A DNA stretch of 64,000 nt, from NCBI GenBank assembly GCA_022839785.1, contig JALHJW010000007.1, forward strand, positions 62,001-126,000, read 5' to 3'. This DNA is from Desulfovibrio sp. Its GTDB lineage: Bacteria; Desulfobacterota; Desulfovibrionia; Desulfovibrionales; Desulfovibrionaceae. How positions within the stretch are numbered: the stretch's first letter is position 1; each line of letters opens with the position of its first letter. The notes under the pieces are model-generated. The model did not search any database, was not told where the DNA came from, and saw only the letters and a list, made by a program, of their open reading frames with translations. The translations under genes and the position numbers were made by a program. This document shows, in pieces, positions 1-9,542 of this stretch.

Positions 1-806
<806 letters not shown>

Positions 807-867
807 TCCCGTCCCCCCGGCAATCGTGCCTGACCATACACCGCCGCAACGCCAAGGAGACCCGCCG

Positions 868-1749
868 ATGTTCAAGAAACTGCTCACCACCCTGACCACG
901 CTCGCGGTCCTCGCCGCCGCGGCCCTGCCCGCCCTGGCCGCCTCCCCGTGCAAGGACTGGCCCGCCAAGCTGCGCATGGGCGTCATTCCCACCGAGGGCT
1001 CGGCCGACACGGCCAAGCGTTTCATGCCCCTGACCGACCACCTGAAGAAGACCCTGGGCGTCGAGATCGAGGTCTTCACGGCCAGCGACTACGCCGGAAT
1101 CATCACGGCCATGGCCAACAAGCACATCGAGTTCGCCTACTTCGGGCCCAAAAGCTACGTCGAGGCCTCGGAGAAGGCCGCCGCCGAGGCCGTGGCCATG
1201 GAAATCAGCATGGACGGCGAGCCGGGCTACTACGGCATCATCATCACGCCCAAGAACTCCGGCATCACCACCATGGAGCAGGCCAAGGGCAAGACCTTCG
1301 CCTTCACCGACCCCAACTCCACTTCCGGCTTCCTCGTGCCCAACGTGCTCTTCGCCCGCGACATGAAGGTCAAGCCCCAGGAGTACTTCTCCCAGGTCAA
1401 GTTCTCCGGCTCGCACGGCGCGTCCATCCTGGCCGTCAAGAACGGCGACATCCAGGTCGCCGCGACCAACACCGAGGACATGAGCCGCATGGAGGAGAAG
1501 GGCTCCGCCTCCATGAAGGACTTCAACGTCATCTGGAAGTCCGAACTCATCCCCGGCTCGCCCTACGCCGTGCGCGCCGACATGCCCGTGAGCCTCAAGG
1601 CCGCCTTCACCGGCGCGCTGATGCTCTACAACAACGACAAGGAAGGCATGCAGAAGCTGCAGATCGGCGGCTTTCTGCCTGCCAACGACGCCAGCTACGA
1701 CATCATCCGCTACCTGAACAAGCTCAAAAAGGAACTGGCCAAACAGTAG
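868..1749 (+). CDS. phnD: Phosphonate ABC transporter substrate-binding protein PhnD
   Basis: Periplasmic binding protein that delivers alkylphosphonates to the PhnCE transporter. The frame is open from 826, but ATG 868 is preceded by AAGGAGA at a 7-base spacing and opens a classical signal peptide (MFKKLLTT, hydrophobic core, cleavage expected after ALAA near residue 24); the mature protein starts SPCKDWPAKLRMG. 293 residues. The body carries the PhnD/TctC-like periplasmic fold signatures GVIPTEG, EFAYFGPKSY and DPNSTSGF, the last lying in the phosphonate-binding cleft of the family. It lies between phnC and phnE. Confidence 0.94.
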   Translation: MFKKLLTTLTTLAVLAAAALPALAASPCKDWPAKLRMGVIPTEGSADTAKRFMPLTDHLKKTLGVEIEVFTASDYAGIITAMANKHIEFAYFGPKSYVEASEKAAAEAVAMEISMDGEPGYYGIIITPKNSGITTMEQAKGKTFAFTDPNSTSGFLVPNVLFARDMKVKPQEYFSQVKFSGSHGASILAVKNGDIQVAATNTEDMSRMEEKGSASMKDFNVIWKSELIPGSPYAVRADMPVSLKAAFTGALMLYNNDKEGMQKLQIGGFLPANDASYDIIRYLNKLKKELAKQ

Positions 1750-1768
1750 GCCGGCCGTACGGGATGTC

Positions 1769-2872
1769 ATGTCGAACCAGCTGACCCTCGACTCGGTGAC
1801 CCCCAGGACGCCCCTCCAAAAGAGGGTCCTCCTGGGGCTCCTCGCGGCGGCCGTGGCCGCGATCCTGGTCGCGTCCTTCCTCTGGACCGGGATCGACCCC
1901 TTCAAGCTCTACAACAAGCGGCAGAACGCCTTCGAGTACCTCTTCGGCAAACAGCTCTCGGAGATGGAGATCAAGGAGATACGGCGGCAGGCCGAGCGCA
2001 TGCCCATGATCATGCTCCAGGAGACCATCGCCCGTGAGATGCGCCAGGAAGCGGCGGCCAGGGGGGAAAAGATCCCGGATTTCGAGATCATGCGCCAGGC
2101 CAAGGAGCGGGCCGAGGAGCAGCTCGCGGCCATGCCCGCGCCGCAGCGGACCAAGATGGTCGACGAGGAGGTGGCGCGGCTGGTGGACGAGCGCAGCGGG
2201 GGATACTTCCCGCCCAACACCCACACGGGCAACATGACCATGTACGCCAAGGCCCTGGTGGAGACCATCGCCATCGCCATCTGGGGCACGCTCTTCGCCT
2301 TCCTGGCCGCCATCCCGGTGTCGGTCTTCGCGGCAAAGAACACGCTGCATCTCATGGTCTCGGGGAACGACAGGGTCTCCACCTGGATTCGCTGGTTCTG
2401 CCACTTCGGCGTGCGCCGCTTCCTGGACTTCTGCCGCGGCTTCAACGAGTTCGTCATGGCCCTGATCTTCGTGGCCGTCATCGGCCTGGGGCCTTTTGCG
2501 GGCGTCATGTCCCTGGCCATCCACACCTTCGGCATCCTGGGCAAGGTCTTCTCCGAGGCCATCGAGGCCATCGAGCCCGGCCAGGTGGAGGCGCTTGAGG
2601 CCAGCGGCGCCGGACCCGCCCAGATCATCAGTTTCTCGGTCCTGCCGCAGATCATGCCGCTGGTGGTGGGGTTCACGCTCTACCGTTTCGAGTCCAACGT
2701 GCGCAGCGCCACCATCCTCGGCTTCGTGGGCGCGGGCGGCATCGGCTTCCTGATCTTCGACAAGATCAACGGCTACCTCTACCGCGAGGTCTCGACCATG
2801 ATGATCATGGTCATCGTCTCGGTGACGCTCATCGACTACTGCTGCGGCCTTCTGCGCAAGCGGTTCACCTAG
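1769..2872 (+). CDS. phnE: Phosphonate ABC transporter permease PhnE, with long N-terminal insertion
   Basis: Inner-membrane permease of the phosphonate importer. One membrane helix is visible at residues 18-40, then a charged, helix-rich stretch of about 115 residues (roughly 45-155, rich in E, R, K, Q and M), then the ordinary permease core with the binding-protein-dependent motif EALEASGAGPAQIISFSVLP near residue 270-290 that contacts PhnC. At 367 residues it is about 90-100 longer than E. coli-type PhnE; the difference is the charged insertion after the first helix. The 3' end overlaps the convergent phnF by 8 bases. Confidence 0.92.
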   Translation: MSNQLTLDSVTPRTPLQKRVLLGLLAAAVAAILVASFLWTGIDPFKLYNKRQNAFEYLFGKQLSEMEIKEIRRQAERMPMIMLQETIAREMRQEAAARGEKIPDFEIMRQAKERAEEQLAAMPAPQRTKMVDEEVARLVDERSGGYFPPNTHTGNMTMYAKALVETIAIAIWGTLFAFLAAIPVSVFAAKNTLHLMVSGNDRVSTWIRWFCHFGVRRFLDFCRGFNEFVMALIFVAVIGLGPFAGVMSLAIHTFGILGKVFSEAIEAIEPGQVEALEASGAGPAQIISFSVLPQIMPLVVGFTLYRFESNVRSATILGFVGAGGIGFLIFDKINGYLYREVSTMMIMVIVSVTLIDYCCGLLRKRFT

Positions 2873-3608
2873 GGGCGGGCGCGTGATCGGGCTCCACCGC
2901 GAACTGCACGCGCTCCGCGGCCCAGCAGGAGACGCACCACTCCACGGGCTCCCCCTGGGGCGTCACGTTGAGGGATTCGGCCACGAGCACGGGCCGGGCG
3001 CGCGGCTGGTCGAGGAGGCCCGCCTCCCTGGCCGTGGGCATGCGCGCCGTGATCGTCGTGCGCAGCCGCACGTAGTCGCCGAGTCCGGCCTGGCGCAGGG
3101 CCGCGGTGATGGAGCCGGTCGCCTTGTAGGCCTGGATGAGGTTCGGGTAGCGGGCGTGCGGGAAACTGGACACGCCGAGCAGCACCGGCACGCCGTCCGC
3201 CTCGCCGAGAATGACCAGGCGGCTGATCCGGTCGCCCTTCGCGATGTGCAGCGCGGCGGCGGCCTCCTGGCCCGCCGGGGCCACGCCGGATTCGAGCAGC
3301 CGCCCCTTGGGGGAGCGCATCTGGCGCAGGATGTTCTGGCTGAAGCGAACCCGCCGCGCCAGAGTGTAGCTGACGACCGGGCCGCGCACGAAGGCCCCGC
3401 GCCCCTGCTCCACGACGATGCGCCCGTCCTCCTCCAGGCCCGCCAGGGCGCGGCGGACCGTATGCCGGTTGACCCCGAAGCGCCCGGAAAGCTCCTTTTC
3501 CGTGGGCAGGCGGCTTCCCGCCGCATACCGTCCCTGGTCCAACTCCTGTTCAAGCTCGGTCTGAATCTGCCGCCACAGGGCGATTCCGCCGCCGCGTTCA
3601 AGCTGCAT
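2865..3608 (-). CDS. phnF: GntR/HutC-family regulator PhnF
   Basis: Likely repressor of the phosphonate genes. An N-terminal GntR winged helix-turn-helix (residues about 8-70: LWRQIQTELEQEL, GSRLPTEKELSGRFGVNRHT, VRRALAGLEEDG) is followed by a UTRA ligand-binding domain (about 85-240), the HutC-subfamily architecture used by PhnF. The frame is open to a TTG at 3635; ATG 3608 gives 247 residues, closer to the usual size of about 240, and keeps the start clear of the putative operator. It is divergent from phnG and convergent with phnE, so it sits between the transport and C-P lyase halves of the regulon. Confidence 0.9.
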   Translation of the reverse strand: MQLERGGGIALWRQIQTELEQELDQGRYAAGSRLPTEKELSGRFGVNRHTVRRALAGLEEDGRIVVEQGRGAFVRGPVVSYTLARRVRFSQNILRQMRSPKGRLLESGVAPAGQEAAAALHIAKGDRISRLVILGEADGVPVLLGVSSFPHARYPNLIQAYKATGSITAALRQAGLGDYVRLRTTITARMPTAREAGLLDQPRARPVLVAESLNVTPQGEPVEWCVSCWAAERVQFAVEPDHAPAPR

Positions 3609-3656
3609 GGCTAGGCGCTCCAGGTTGCAAGGCAAGGGAACTGAAAACCGGACAAT

Positions 3657-3674
3657 GTCTATTCATCTAGACGA
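3657..3674. promoter_or_regulatory. Putative PhnF operator between phnF and phnG
   Basis: An 18-base stretch in the 79-base phnF-phnG gap holds two overlapping symmetries: GTCTA at 3657-3661 with TAGAC at 3668-3672 (6-base spacer), and the 12-base near-palindrome TCATCTAGACGA at 3663-3674. HutC-type regulators commonly bind GTNTAGAC-like palindromes, and PhnF sites of the form TGGTCTAGACCA are known, so this is a good operator candidate. It lies 14 bases before the phnG start, where binding would block transcription or initiation. Confidence 0.5.
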
Positions 3675-3687
3675 GTAGTGTTACGAA

Positions 3688-4158
3688 ATGAGCACGACAC
3701 ACGTATCCGACCGGACGGCCCGCCAGGGCTGGATGTCGCTGTTGGCCCGCTCCCCCCGCGAGGCCGTGGAGCGCGCGGTGAAGACCCTCCCCGATCAGGT
3801 GGCCTACGGCTTCCTCAGGCGGCCCGAGACCGGCCTGTGCATGGTGCGCGGCCGCATCGGCGGCACCGGCCCGGCCTTCAACCTGGGCGAGATGACCATG
3901 ACCCGCTGCGTGGTGCGCACCGCCGACGGGCGCGTGGGCTACGGCTACGTGGCCGGGCGCGACAGGCGGCACGCGGAGCTGGCCGCCTACTGCGACGCCC
4001 TGTTGCAGGATGAGGCCGCCCGGCCTGGGCTGGACGCCCTCCTGCTCGCCCCGCTGCGCGGCGAACTCGCCAGGCGGCGGGAGCGGCGAACCGCCGAGAC
4101 CCGGGCCACGCGGGTGGAGTTCTTCACCCTGGTGCGCGGGGAGGACCACAATGGCTGA
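3688..4158 (+). CDS. phnG: C-P lyase core subunit PhnG
   Basis: Subunit of the PhnGHIJ core complex that acts with PhnI to couple phosphonate to the ribose of ATP before C-P bond cleavage. The family signature is clear: an N-terminal RQGWMSLLARSP, then GLCMVRGRIGGTGPAFNLGEMTMTRC as the conserved centre (residues about 50-75) and the C-terminal block GYGYVAGRDRRHAELAAYCDALLQ. 156 residues, near the usual 150. First gene of the C-P lyase operon; its end overlaps phnH by 8 bases, implying translational coupling. Confidence 0.93.
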   Translation: MSTTHVSDRTARQGWMSLLARSPREAVERAVKTLPDQVAYGFLRRPETGLCMVRGRIGGTGPAFNLGEMTMTRCVVRTADGRVGYGYVAGRDRRHAELAAYCDALLQDEAARPGLDALLLAPLRGELARRRERRTAETRATRVEFFTLVRGEDHNG

Positions 4159-4783
4159 TTCCACCGCCGCGATCCTCCGGCAACCGGGCTTCGCCGATCC
4201 GGTCCACGACAGCCAGCAGACCTTCCGGGCCGTCCTCGCGGCCATGTCCCGGCCGGGCGCCGTGGTCCCCCTGCCCAGGGTCCTCGATCTGCCCGAGGGC
4301 ATGCCCGCGGGCGCGCTGGCCGTCCTCCTCACTCTCGCGGACCTGGACACGCCCGTCTGGCCGCACGGCCCTGCGGCCGGCCAGGACCTCGCCGCCTGGC
4401 TGTCCTTCGCCTGCGGCTGCCCCCTGGCCGCGTCGCCGGAGGAGGCGGCCTACGCCCTCATGGACATCCGGCCGGAGGGCGCGGGACTCGATCCGACCGT
4501 CCTGGCGAGGCTCCCGGCGGGCACGCCGGAATATCCCGACAGGGGGGCCACGGTGATCGTGGCCGTTGCCGGGATGGACGGGGGATGCGGCGCGCGCGTC
4601 AGCGGCCCGGGCGTCCGGGGCGAGGGGAGCATACGGGTTCCCGGCACGGACGCCGTCTTTTGGGAATACGCGCGGGGCCTTGGGGAGCTGTTCCCGCTCG
4701 GCCTCGACTTCATCTTCGCGAGCCGGGGGGAGGTCGTCTGCCTGCCCCGCTCGGCCCGCATCGGGGAGATTCTATGTATGTAG
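4151..4783 (+). CDS. phnH: C-P lyase core subunit PhnH
   Basis: Structural subunit of the C-P lyase core complex, a PLP-transferase-like fold without bound cofactor in known members. The start is ATG 4151, where MADSTAAILRQPGFADPVHD matches the PhnH N-terminus; the open frame continues upstream only inside phnG. The conserved block QQTFRAVLAAMSRPG follows near residue 25-40, with TLADLDTPVW in the middle of the protein and PRSARIGEI at the end. 210 residues. It overlaps phnG by 8 bases and phnI by 10 bases. Confidence 0.93.
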   Translation: MADSTAAILRQPGFADPVHDSQQTFRAVLAAMSRPGAVVPLPRVLDLPEGMPAGALAVLLTLADLDTPVWPHGPAAGQDLAAWLSFACGCPLAASPEEAAYALMDIRPEGAGLDPTVLARLPAGTPEYPDRGATVIVAVAGMDGGCGARVSGPGVRGEGSIRVPGTDAVFWEYARGLGELFPLGLDFIFASRGEVVCLPRSARIGEILCM

Positions 4784-5901
4784 CCGTGAAAGGCGGCGAG
4801 CGGGCCATCGACGAGGCCCACAAGCTGCTCGACAAGGAACGCAGAGGCGATCCGGCCACGCCGGAGATGGGCGTGGGCCAGATACGCGAACAGCTCGGCC
4901 TGGCCGTGGACCGGATCATGTGCGAGGGCTCGCTTTACGATCCCGAGCTGGCGGCCCTGGCCCTGAAGCAGGCCCAGGGCGACGTGGTGGAGGCGGTCTT
5001 TTTGCTGCGCGCCTACCGCACCACCCTGCCCAGACTGGCCGCGAGCCTGCCGGTGGAGACCGAGGAGATGGACGTGCGCAGGCGCATCTCCGCCAGCTTC
5101 AAGGATCTTCCAGGCGGGCAGGTGCTCGGCCCCACCTTCGATTATACCCACCGCCTGCTCGACTTCGGCCTGCTCGGCGGGGAGCGGGCGGCGGACCTCC
5201 CGGACGCTCCGGCTCCGGACGCGTCCGGCGCGGAGGAGGAGGGCGGGGGCAACCGGCTGTCCGGCATCGCCTCGCTGCTCGCCCGCGAGGGGCTGGCGGA
5301 GGCGTCCGAGGACGACGGCTCCGTGCCGGGCGACCTGACCCGCGATCCCCTGGTCTATCCGGCGGACCGCAGCCTGAGGCTGCAGGCCCTGGCCCGCGGC
5401 GACGAGGGGTTCGTCCTCTCCATGGGCTATTCCACGCAGCGCGGCTTCGGCAGCGGCCATCCCTTCGCGGGCGAGATCCGCATGGGCGGGGTCGAGGTCG
5501 AGATCGCGCCCGAGGAGCTGGGCTTCCCGGTGGCGCTGGGCGAGATCACGCTGACCGAGTGCCAGATGCTCTTCAAGGACACGGGCGACGCGGTCCGCCC
5601 GCCCCAGTTCGCGCGGGGCTACGGCCTCGCCTTCGGCCGCTGCGAGCGCAAGGCCATGGCCATGGCCCTGGTGGACCGCGCCCTGCGCGTCCAGGAGTTC
5701 GGCGACGCGGTCAAGGGTCCCGCCCAGGACCAGGAGTTCGTCCTTTCGCACTGCGACAACGTCGAGGCCTCGGGCTTCGTGCAGCATCTCAAGCTGCCCC
5801 ATCATGTGGACTTCCAGGCCGAGTTGGAGAGCCTCCGCCGCCTGCGGGCCTCCCGCGAGAGCCGGAAGGATGACGCCGCGAAGGGGGAGGAGGCATGTTG
5901 A
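4774..5901 (+). CDS. phnI: C-P lyase core subunit PhnI
   Basis: Catalyses, with PhnG, PhnH and PhnL, the attack of the phosphonate on the anomeric carbon of ATP with loss of adenine. The start is ATG 4774 (MYVAVKGGERAIDEAHKLL), the characteristic PhnI N-terminus, lying within the last codons of phnH. Other family blocks seen are DRIMCEGSLYDPELAALALKQ, RAYRTTLPR and, near the C-terminus, LSHCDNVEASGFVQHLKLPH. 375 residues, within the normal range. A low-complexity acidic/glycine segment near residues 140-160 (PAPDASGAEEEGGGN) looks like a flexible insertion. It overlaps phnJ by 7 bases. Confidence 0.95.
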   Translation: MYVAVKGGERAIDEAHKLLDKERRGDPATPEMGVGQIREQLGLAVDRIMCEGSLYDPELAALALKQAQGDVVEAVFLLRAYRTTLPRLAASLPVETEEMDVRRRISASFKDLPGGQVLGPTFDYTHRLLDFGLLGGERAADLPDAPAPDASGAEEEGGGNRLSGIASLLAREGLAEASEDDGSVPGDLTRDPLVYPADRSLRLQALARGDEGFVLSMGYSTQRGFGSGHPFAGEIRMGGVEVEIAPEELGFPVALGEITLTECQMLFKDTGDAVRPPQFARGYGLAFGRCERKAMAMALVDRALRVQEFGDAVKGPAQDQEFVLSHCDNVEASGFVQHLKLPHHVDFQAELESLRRLRASRESRKDDAAKGEEAC

Positions 5902-6833
5902 AGGAAGCTGACATGCGTCACGAGGCGGAAGGCGGGACCGGCGGCGCGGACAGGGGGGACGGCTACAACTTCGCCTACCTGGACGAGCAGACCAAGCGCA
6001 TGATCCGCCGCGCCATCCTCAAGGCCGTGGCCATCCCCGGCTACCAGGCGCCCTTCGCCGGGCGCGAGATGCCCATGCCCTACGGCTGGGGCACGGGCGG
6101 CATCCAGCTCACCGCGAGCCTGCTCGGCCGGGACGACGTGCTCAAGGTCATCGACCAGGGCGCGGACGACACCACCAACGCCGTCTCCATCCGCAAATTC
6201 TTCCGCCGCACGGCCGGGGTGGAGACCACGGAGCGGACGGCCGAGGCCACGATCATCCAGACGCGCCACCGCATCCCCGAACAGGCGCTGTCCGGGGAGC
6301 AGATCCTGGTCTACCAGGTGCCCATCCCCGAGCCGCTGCGCTGGATGGAGCCGCGCGAGCGCGAGACGCGCACCATGCACGCCCTGGAGGAGTACGGCGT
6401 GATGCACGTCAAGCTCTACGAGGACATCGCCCGGCACGGCCGCATCGCCACCAGCTTCGACTATCCCGTGCTGGTCGGCGGCCGCTACATCATGAGCCCC
6501 TCGCCCATCCCCAAGTACGACAACCCCAAGATGGACGGCTGCCCGGCCCTGCAGGTCTTCGGCGCGGGGCGCGAGAAGCGCATCTACGCCATTCCGCCGC
6601 ACACCAGCGTGCGCAGTCTCGACTTCGAGGACCACCCCTTCGAGGTGCAGCGCTGGGACGGATGCTGCGGCCTGTGCGGCTCGGACCGGAGCTACCTGGA
6701 CGAGATCATCCTCAACGACGCCGGGGAGCGGATGTTCGTCTGCTCCGACTCCGACTACTGCCGCGCGCGGCGCGAGGCGGGCCATTCGGGACCCATGGCC
6801 GCCCCTGCCCGCGCCGCAACTGGAGACGCCTGA
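5895..6833 (+). CDS. phnJ: Alpha-D-ribose 1-methylphosphonate 5-phosphate C-P lyase PhnJ (radical SAM)
   Basis: Radical-SAM enzyme that breaks the carbon-phosphorus bond. The cysteines fall at residues 258, 261, 283 and 289, reproducing the spacing C-x2-C-x21-C-x5-C of E. coli PhnJ (241, 244, 266, 272), where the first three hold the 4Fe-4S cluster and the last forms the thiyl radical; an extra Cys257 sits next to the first. The conserved GYNFAYLDEQTKRMIRRA and MPMPYGWGTGG blocks are intact. 312 residues; the N-terminal 20 residues are longer than usual and glycine-rich. Its stop overlaps the phnK start as TGATG. Confidence 0.96.
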   Translation: MLKEADMRHEAEGGTGGADRGDGYNFAYLDEQTKRMIRRAILKAVAIPGYQAPFAGREMPMPYGWGTGGIQLTASLLGRDDVLKVIDQGADDTTNAVSIRKFFRRTAGVETTERTAEATIIQTRHRIPEQALSGEQILVYQVPIPEPLRWMEPRERETRTMHALEEYGVMHVKLYEDIARHGRIATSFDYPVLVGGRYIMSPSPIPKYDNPKMDGCPALQVFGAGREKRIYAIPPHTSVRSLDFEDHPFEVQRWDGCCGLCGSDRSYLDEIILNDAGERMFVCSDSDYCRARREAGHSGPMAAPARAATGDA

Positions 6834-7657
6834 TGCAGTGCGCCGCATGCCCCGCTCCGGAACATCCGGAACTCTTTCCCGAGAACGATCCCCCGCTGCT
6901 CTCCGTGCGCGGGCTCTGCAAGTACTTCGGCAGCCACCCCGGCTGCCTGGACGTGGCCTTCGACCTCTGGCCGGGCGAGGTCCTGGGCATCGTGGGCGAG
7001 TCCGGCTCGGGCAAGACCACGCTCCTGCGCTGCCTCGCCGGGCGGCTCGCCCCCACCTCCGGCTCCGTGCGCTACCGCTCGGAGCAGTTCGGCGCGCTCG
7101 ACCTCCTGTCCTGTCCCGAGCCCCTGCTGCGCAGGCTGCACCGCACCGAATGGGGCCTGGTGCGCCAGAATCCCCGCGACGGGCTCAGGCTCGCCGTGAG
7201 CGCCGGGGCCAACATCGGCGAGCGGCTGATGAGCCTGGGCTGGCGCAACTACGCCGAGATACGGGCCCAGGCCCTGGCCTGGCTGGAGCGGGTCGAGATC
7301 GACGCGGCCCGCGTCGATGACCTGCCCCTGACCTTTTCCGGCGGCATGCAGCAGCGGCTGCAGATCGCCCGCAATCTCGTGACCAGCCCGCGCCTGATGT
7401 TCATGGACGAGCCCACCGGCGGCCTGGACGTCTCGGTGCAGGCCAGGCTCCTCGACCTCCTGCGCTCCCTGGCGCGCGAGCTCGGCCTGGCCGTGGTCAT
7501 CGTGACCCACGACCTCTCCGTGGCCCGCATCCTGGCGCACCGGCTGATGGTCATGCGCCGCGGCCGGGTGGTGGAGGCCGGACTGACCGACCAGGTGCTC
7601 GACGACCCCCACCATCCCTACACCCAGCTCCTTGTTTCCTCGATCCTGGAGGTCTGA
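6833..7657 (+). CDS. phnK: C-P lyase associated ABC-type ATPase PhnK
   Basis: ABC-family ATPase that docks on the PhnGHIJ core via PhnJ rather than driving transport. Start ATG 6833 shares bases with the phnJ stop. Motifs: Walker A GESGSGKTT, signature FSGGMQQRL, Walker B LMFMDEP with PTGGLDVSVQARLLDLLR, and switch histidine VTHDLS. 274 residues; the first 20 residues (MQCAACPAPEHPE) contain two cysteines and extend beyond the usual PhnK start. Downstream phnL begins one base after the stop. Confidence 0.94.
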   Translation: MQCAACPAPEHPELFPENDPPLLSVRGLCKYFGSHPGCLDVAFDLWPGEVLGIVGESGSGKTTLLRCLAGRLAPTSGSVRYRSEQFGALDLLSCPEPLLRRLHRTEWGLVRQNPRDGLRLAVSAGANIGERLMSLGWRNYAEIRAQALAWLERVEIDAARVDDLPLTFSGGMQQRLQIARNLVTSPRLMFMDEPTGGLDVSVQARLLDLLRSLARELGLAVVIVTHDLSVARILAHRLMVMRRGRVVEAGLTDQVLDDPHHPYTQLLVSSILEV

Positions 7658-7658
7658 G

Positions 7659-8366
7659 ATGACGACGCTCGACACAGGCATACGGGTGGAAGGGCTGAGC
7701 AAGTCCTTCATCCTCCATACCCAGGGCGGGGCCCGCATCGACGTCTTCAGGGACCTCTCCCTGCACGTGGAGGCAGGCGAGTGCCTGGCCCTGTCCGGCC
7801 CCTCGGGCTCGGGCAAGTCCACGCTGCTGCGCTCCCTGTACGCCAACTACAAGCCCGACGCGGGGCGCATCCTGGTGCGCCACGGGGACGGCGTGGTGGA
7901 CCTTTCCACGGCCGCGCCGCGCGCCGTGCTCGCCGTGCGCAGGCGCACCCTGGGCTACGTCAGCCAGTTCCTGCGCGTCATCCCGCGCGTCCCGGCCCTG
8001 GAGATCGTGGCCGAGGGGCTGGGCGAGGACGGCCTTGAGCGCGAGGAGGCGCTCGCGCACGCCAGCAGCCTGCTGCGCCGCCTGCGCATCGGGCCGGAGC
8101 TGTGGCGGCTGGCCCCCAAGACCTTCTCCGGCGGCGAGCAGCAGCGCATCAACATCGCGCGCGGCTTCGCCCGAGGCTACCCGATCCTTCTGCTGGACGA
8201 GCCCACCGCCTCCCTGGACGCGGCCAACCGCGCCACGGTGGTCGAACTCATCCGCGAGGCCAAGACGCGCGGCGCGGCCATTGTCGGCATCTTCCACGAC
8301 GAGGAGGTGCGCGACGCCGTGGCCGACAGGATCTTCACCATGCCTTCCAAGGAGAGACCGCAATGA
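7659..8366 (+). CDS. phnL: C-P lyase associated ABC-type ATPase PhnL
   Basis: Second ABC-family ATPase of the pathway, needed for the first step with PhnGHI. ATG 7659 has GGAGG six bases upstream, inside the end of phnK. Walker A GPSGSGKST, signature FSGGEQQRI, Walker B LLLDEPTASLD and the switch FHDEEVRD are visible; FHDEEVRD is typical of PhnL. 235 residues. The ATGA overlap with phnM implies coupled translation. Confidence 0.94.
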   Translation: MTTLDTGIRVEGLSKSFILHTQGGARIDVFRDLSLHVEAGECLALSGPSGSGKSTLLRSLYANYKPDAGRILVRHGDGVVDLSTAAPRAVLAVRRRTLGYVSQFLRVIPRVPALEIVAEGLGEDGLEREEALAHASSLLRRLRIGPELWRLAPKTFSGGEQQRINIARGFARGYPILLLDEPTASLDAANRATVVELIREAKTRGAAIVGIFHDEEVRDAVADRIFTMPSKERPQ

Positions 8367-9511
8367 GCCGTGAGCGCGTTCTGACCAACGCCCGGATCGT
8401 GCTGCCCCACGGAACCGTGCACGGGGCGGTGCGCGTCGTGGACGGCAGGATCAGCTCCGTGGACGAGGGGAGCACGAGGATAGGGGGGGCCGTGGACCTC
8501 GGGGGCGACTATCTCATCCCCGGCCTCATCGAGCTGCACACCGACAACATGGAGAGCCATCTCAGGCCCCGGCCCGGCGTGCAGTGGCCCTCGGCCATGG
8601 CCGCGCTCGTCTCGCACGACGTGCAGGTGGCGGGCGCGGGCATCACCACGGTCCTGGACAGCATCTGCTGCGGCGACCTGCACAAGGACAGGGGCCGCAG
8701 CGAACTGCTGCGCACCTCGGTGGAGGCCGTGCGCGAGGGCCGCGCCAAGGGCGTGCTCAGGGCCGACCACCTCATCCACCTGCGCTGCGAGATCTGCGAT
8801 CCGGACGTGGTCGACCTCTTCGCGCCCTACGCCGACGAGGAGACCCTGCAGCTCGTCTCGCTCATGGACCACACGCCGGGCCAGCGCCAGTTCACCTCCC
8901 TGGAGAAGTTCTTCCAGTACTACCGGGGCAAGCACGTGAACTGGAGCGACGAGGAGTTCCGGCGCAACATCGGCGAACTCATGGAGCAGCAGCGGCGGCA
9001 CGCCGCGCCGGGCCGCGAGGCCATCCTGGCCATGGCCAGGGAGCGCAACGTGCCCGTGGCCAGCCACGACGACACCACCGCCGAGCACATCAGCCAGGCC
9101 GACCAGGAGGGCATCGCCATCAGCGAGTTCCCGACCACGGTGGAGGCGGCGCGGGCGGCGCACGAGGTCGGCATCGGCATCGTCATGGGCGCGCCCAACG
9201 TGGTGCGGGGCGGGTCGCACTCGGGCAACGTCTCGGCCCTGGAGCTGGCGGGGCTGGGCCTTTTGGACATCCTGTCCTCGGACTACGTGCCGTCCAGCCT
9301 GCTGCACTCGGCCTTCCTGCTGCACCAGAAGCTCGGTTTCCCCCTGCACGAGGCCATCGCCACGGTCACGTCCAATCCCGCGCAGTTCCTTCAGCTCTCC
9401 GACCGGGGGGCCATCACGCCGGGCAAGCGCGCCGACCTCGCCTGCGTGCGCGACGTGGACGGCTACCCCCTGGTGCGCATGGTCTTCCGGGAAGGGGAGA
9501 GGACGCTGTAG
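8363..9511 (+). CDS. phnM: Alpha-D-ribose 1-methylphosphonate 5-triphosphate diphosphatase PhnM
   Basis: Amidohydrolase-fold enzyme that removes pyrophosphate from the ribosyl triphosphate intermediate, giving the PhnJ substrate. Metal-binding blocks typical of PhnM are seen in order: LIPGLIELHTDNMESH (residues about 50-65), LRADHLIHLRCE, SLMDHTPGQRQF and ASHDDTTAEH, with the C-terminal VTSNPAQFLQLSDRGAI. 382 residues, normal size. The start ATG 8363 lies in the phnL stop. Transcription probably continues into the next gene 31 bases on. Confidence 0.95.
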   Translation: MSRERVLTNARIVLPHGTVHGAVRVVDGRISSVDEGSTRIGGAVDLGGDYLIPGLIELHTDNMESHLRPRPGVQWPSAMAALVSHDVQVAGAGITTVLDSICCGDLHKDRGRSELLRTSVEAVREGRAKGVLRADHLIHLRCEICDPDVVDLFAPYADEETLQLVSLMDHTPGQRQFTSLEKFFQYYRGKHVNWSDEEFRRNIGELMEQQRRHAAPGREAILAMARERNVPVASHDDTTAEHISQADQEGIAISEFPTTVEAARAAHEVGIGIVMGAPNVVRGGSHSGNVSALELAGLGLLDILSSDYVPSSLLHSAFLLHQKLGFPLHEAIATVTSNPAQFLQLSDRGAITPGKRADLACVRDVDGYPLVRMVFREGERTL

Positions 9512-9542
9512 CCGGCCCGTCCGCAGGGATACGGGAGACGCC

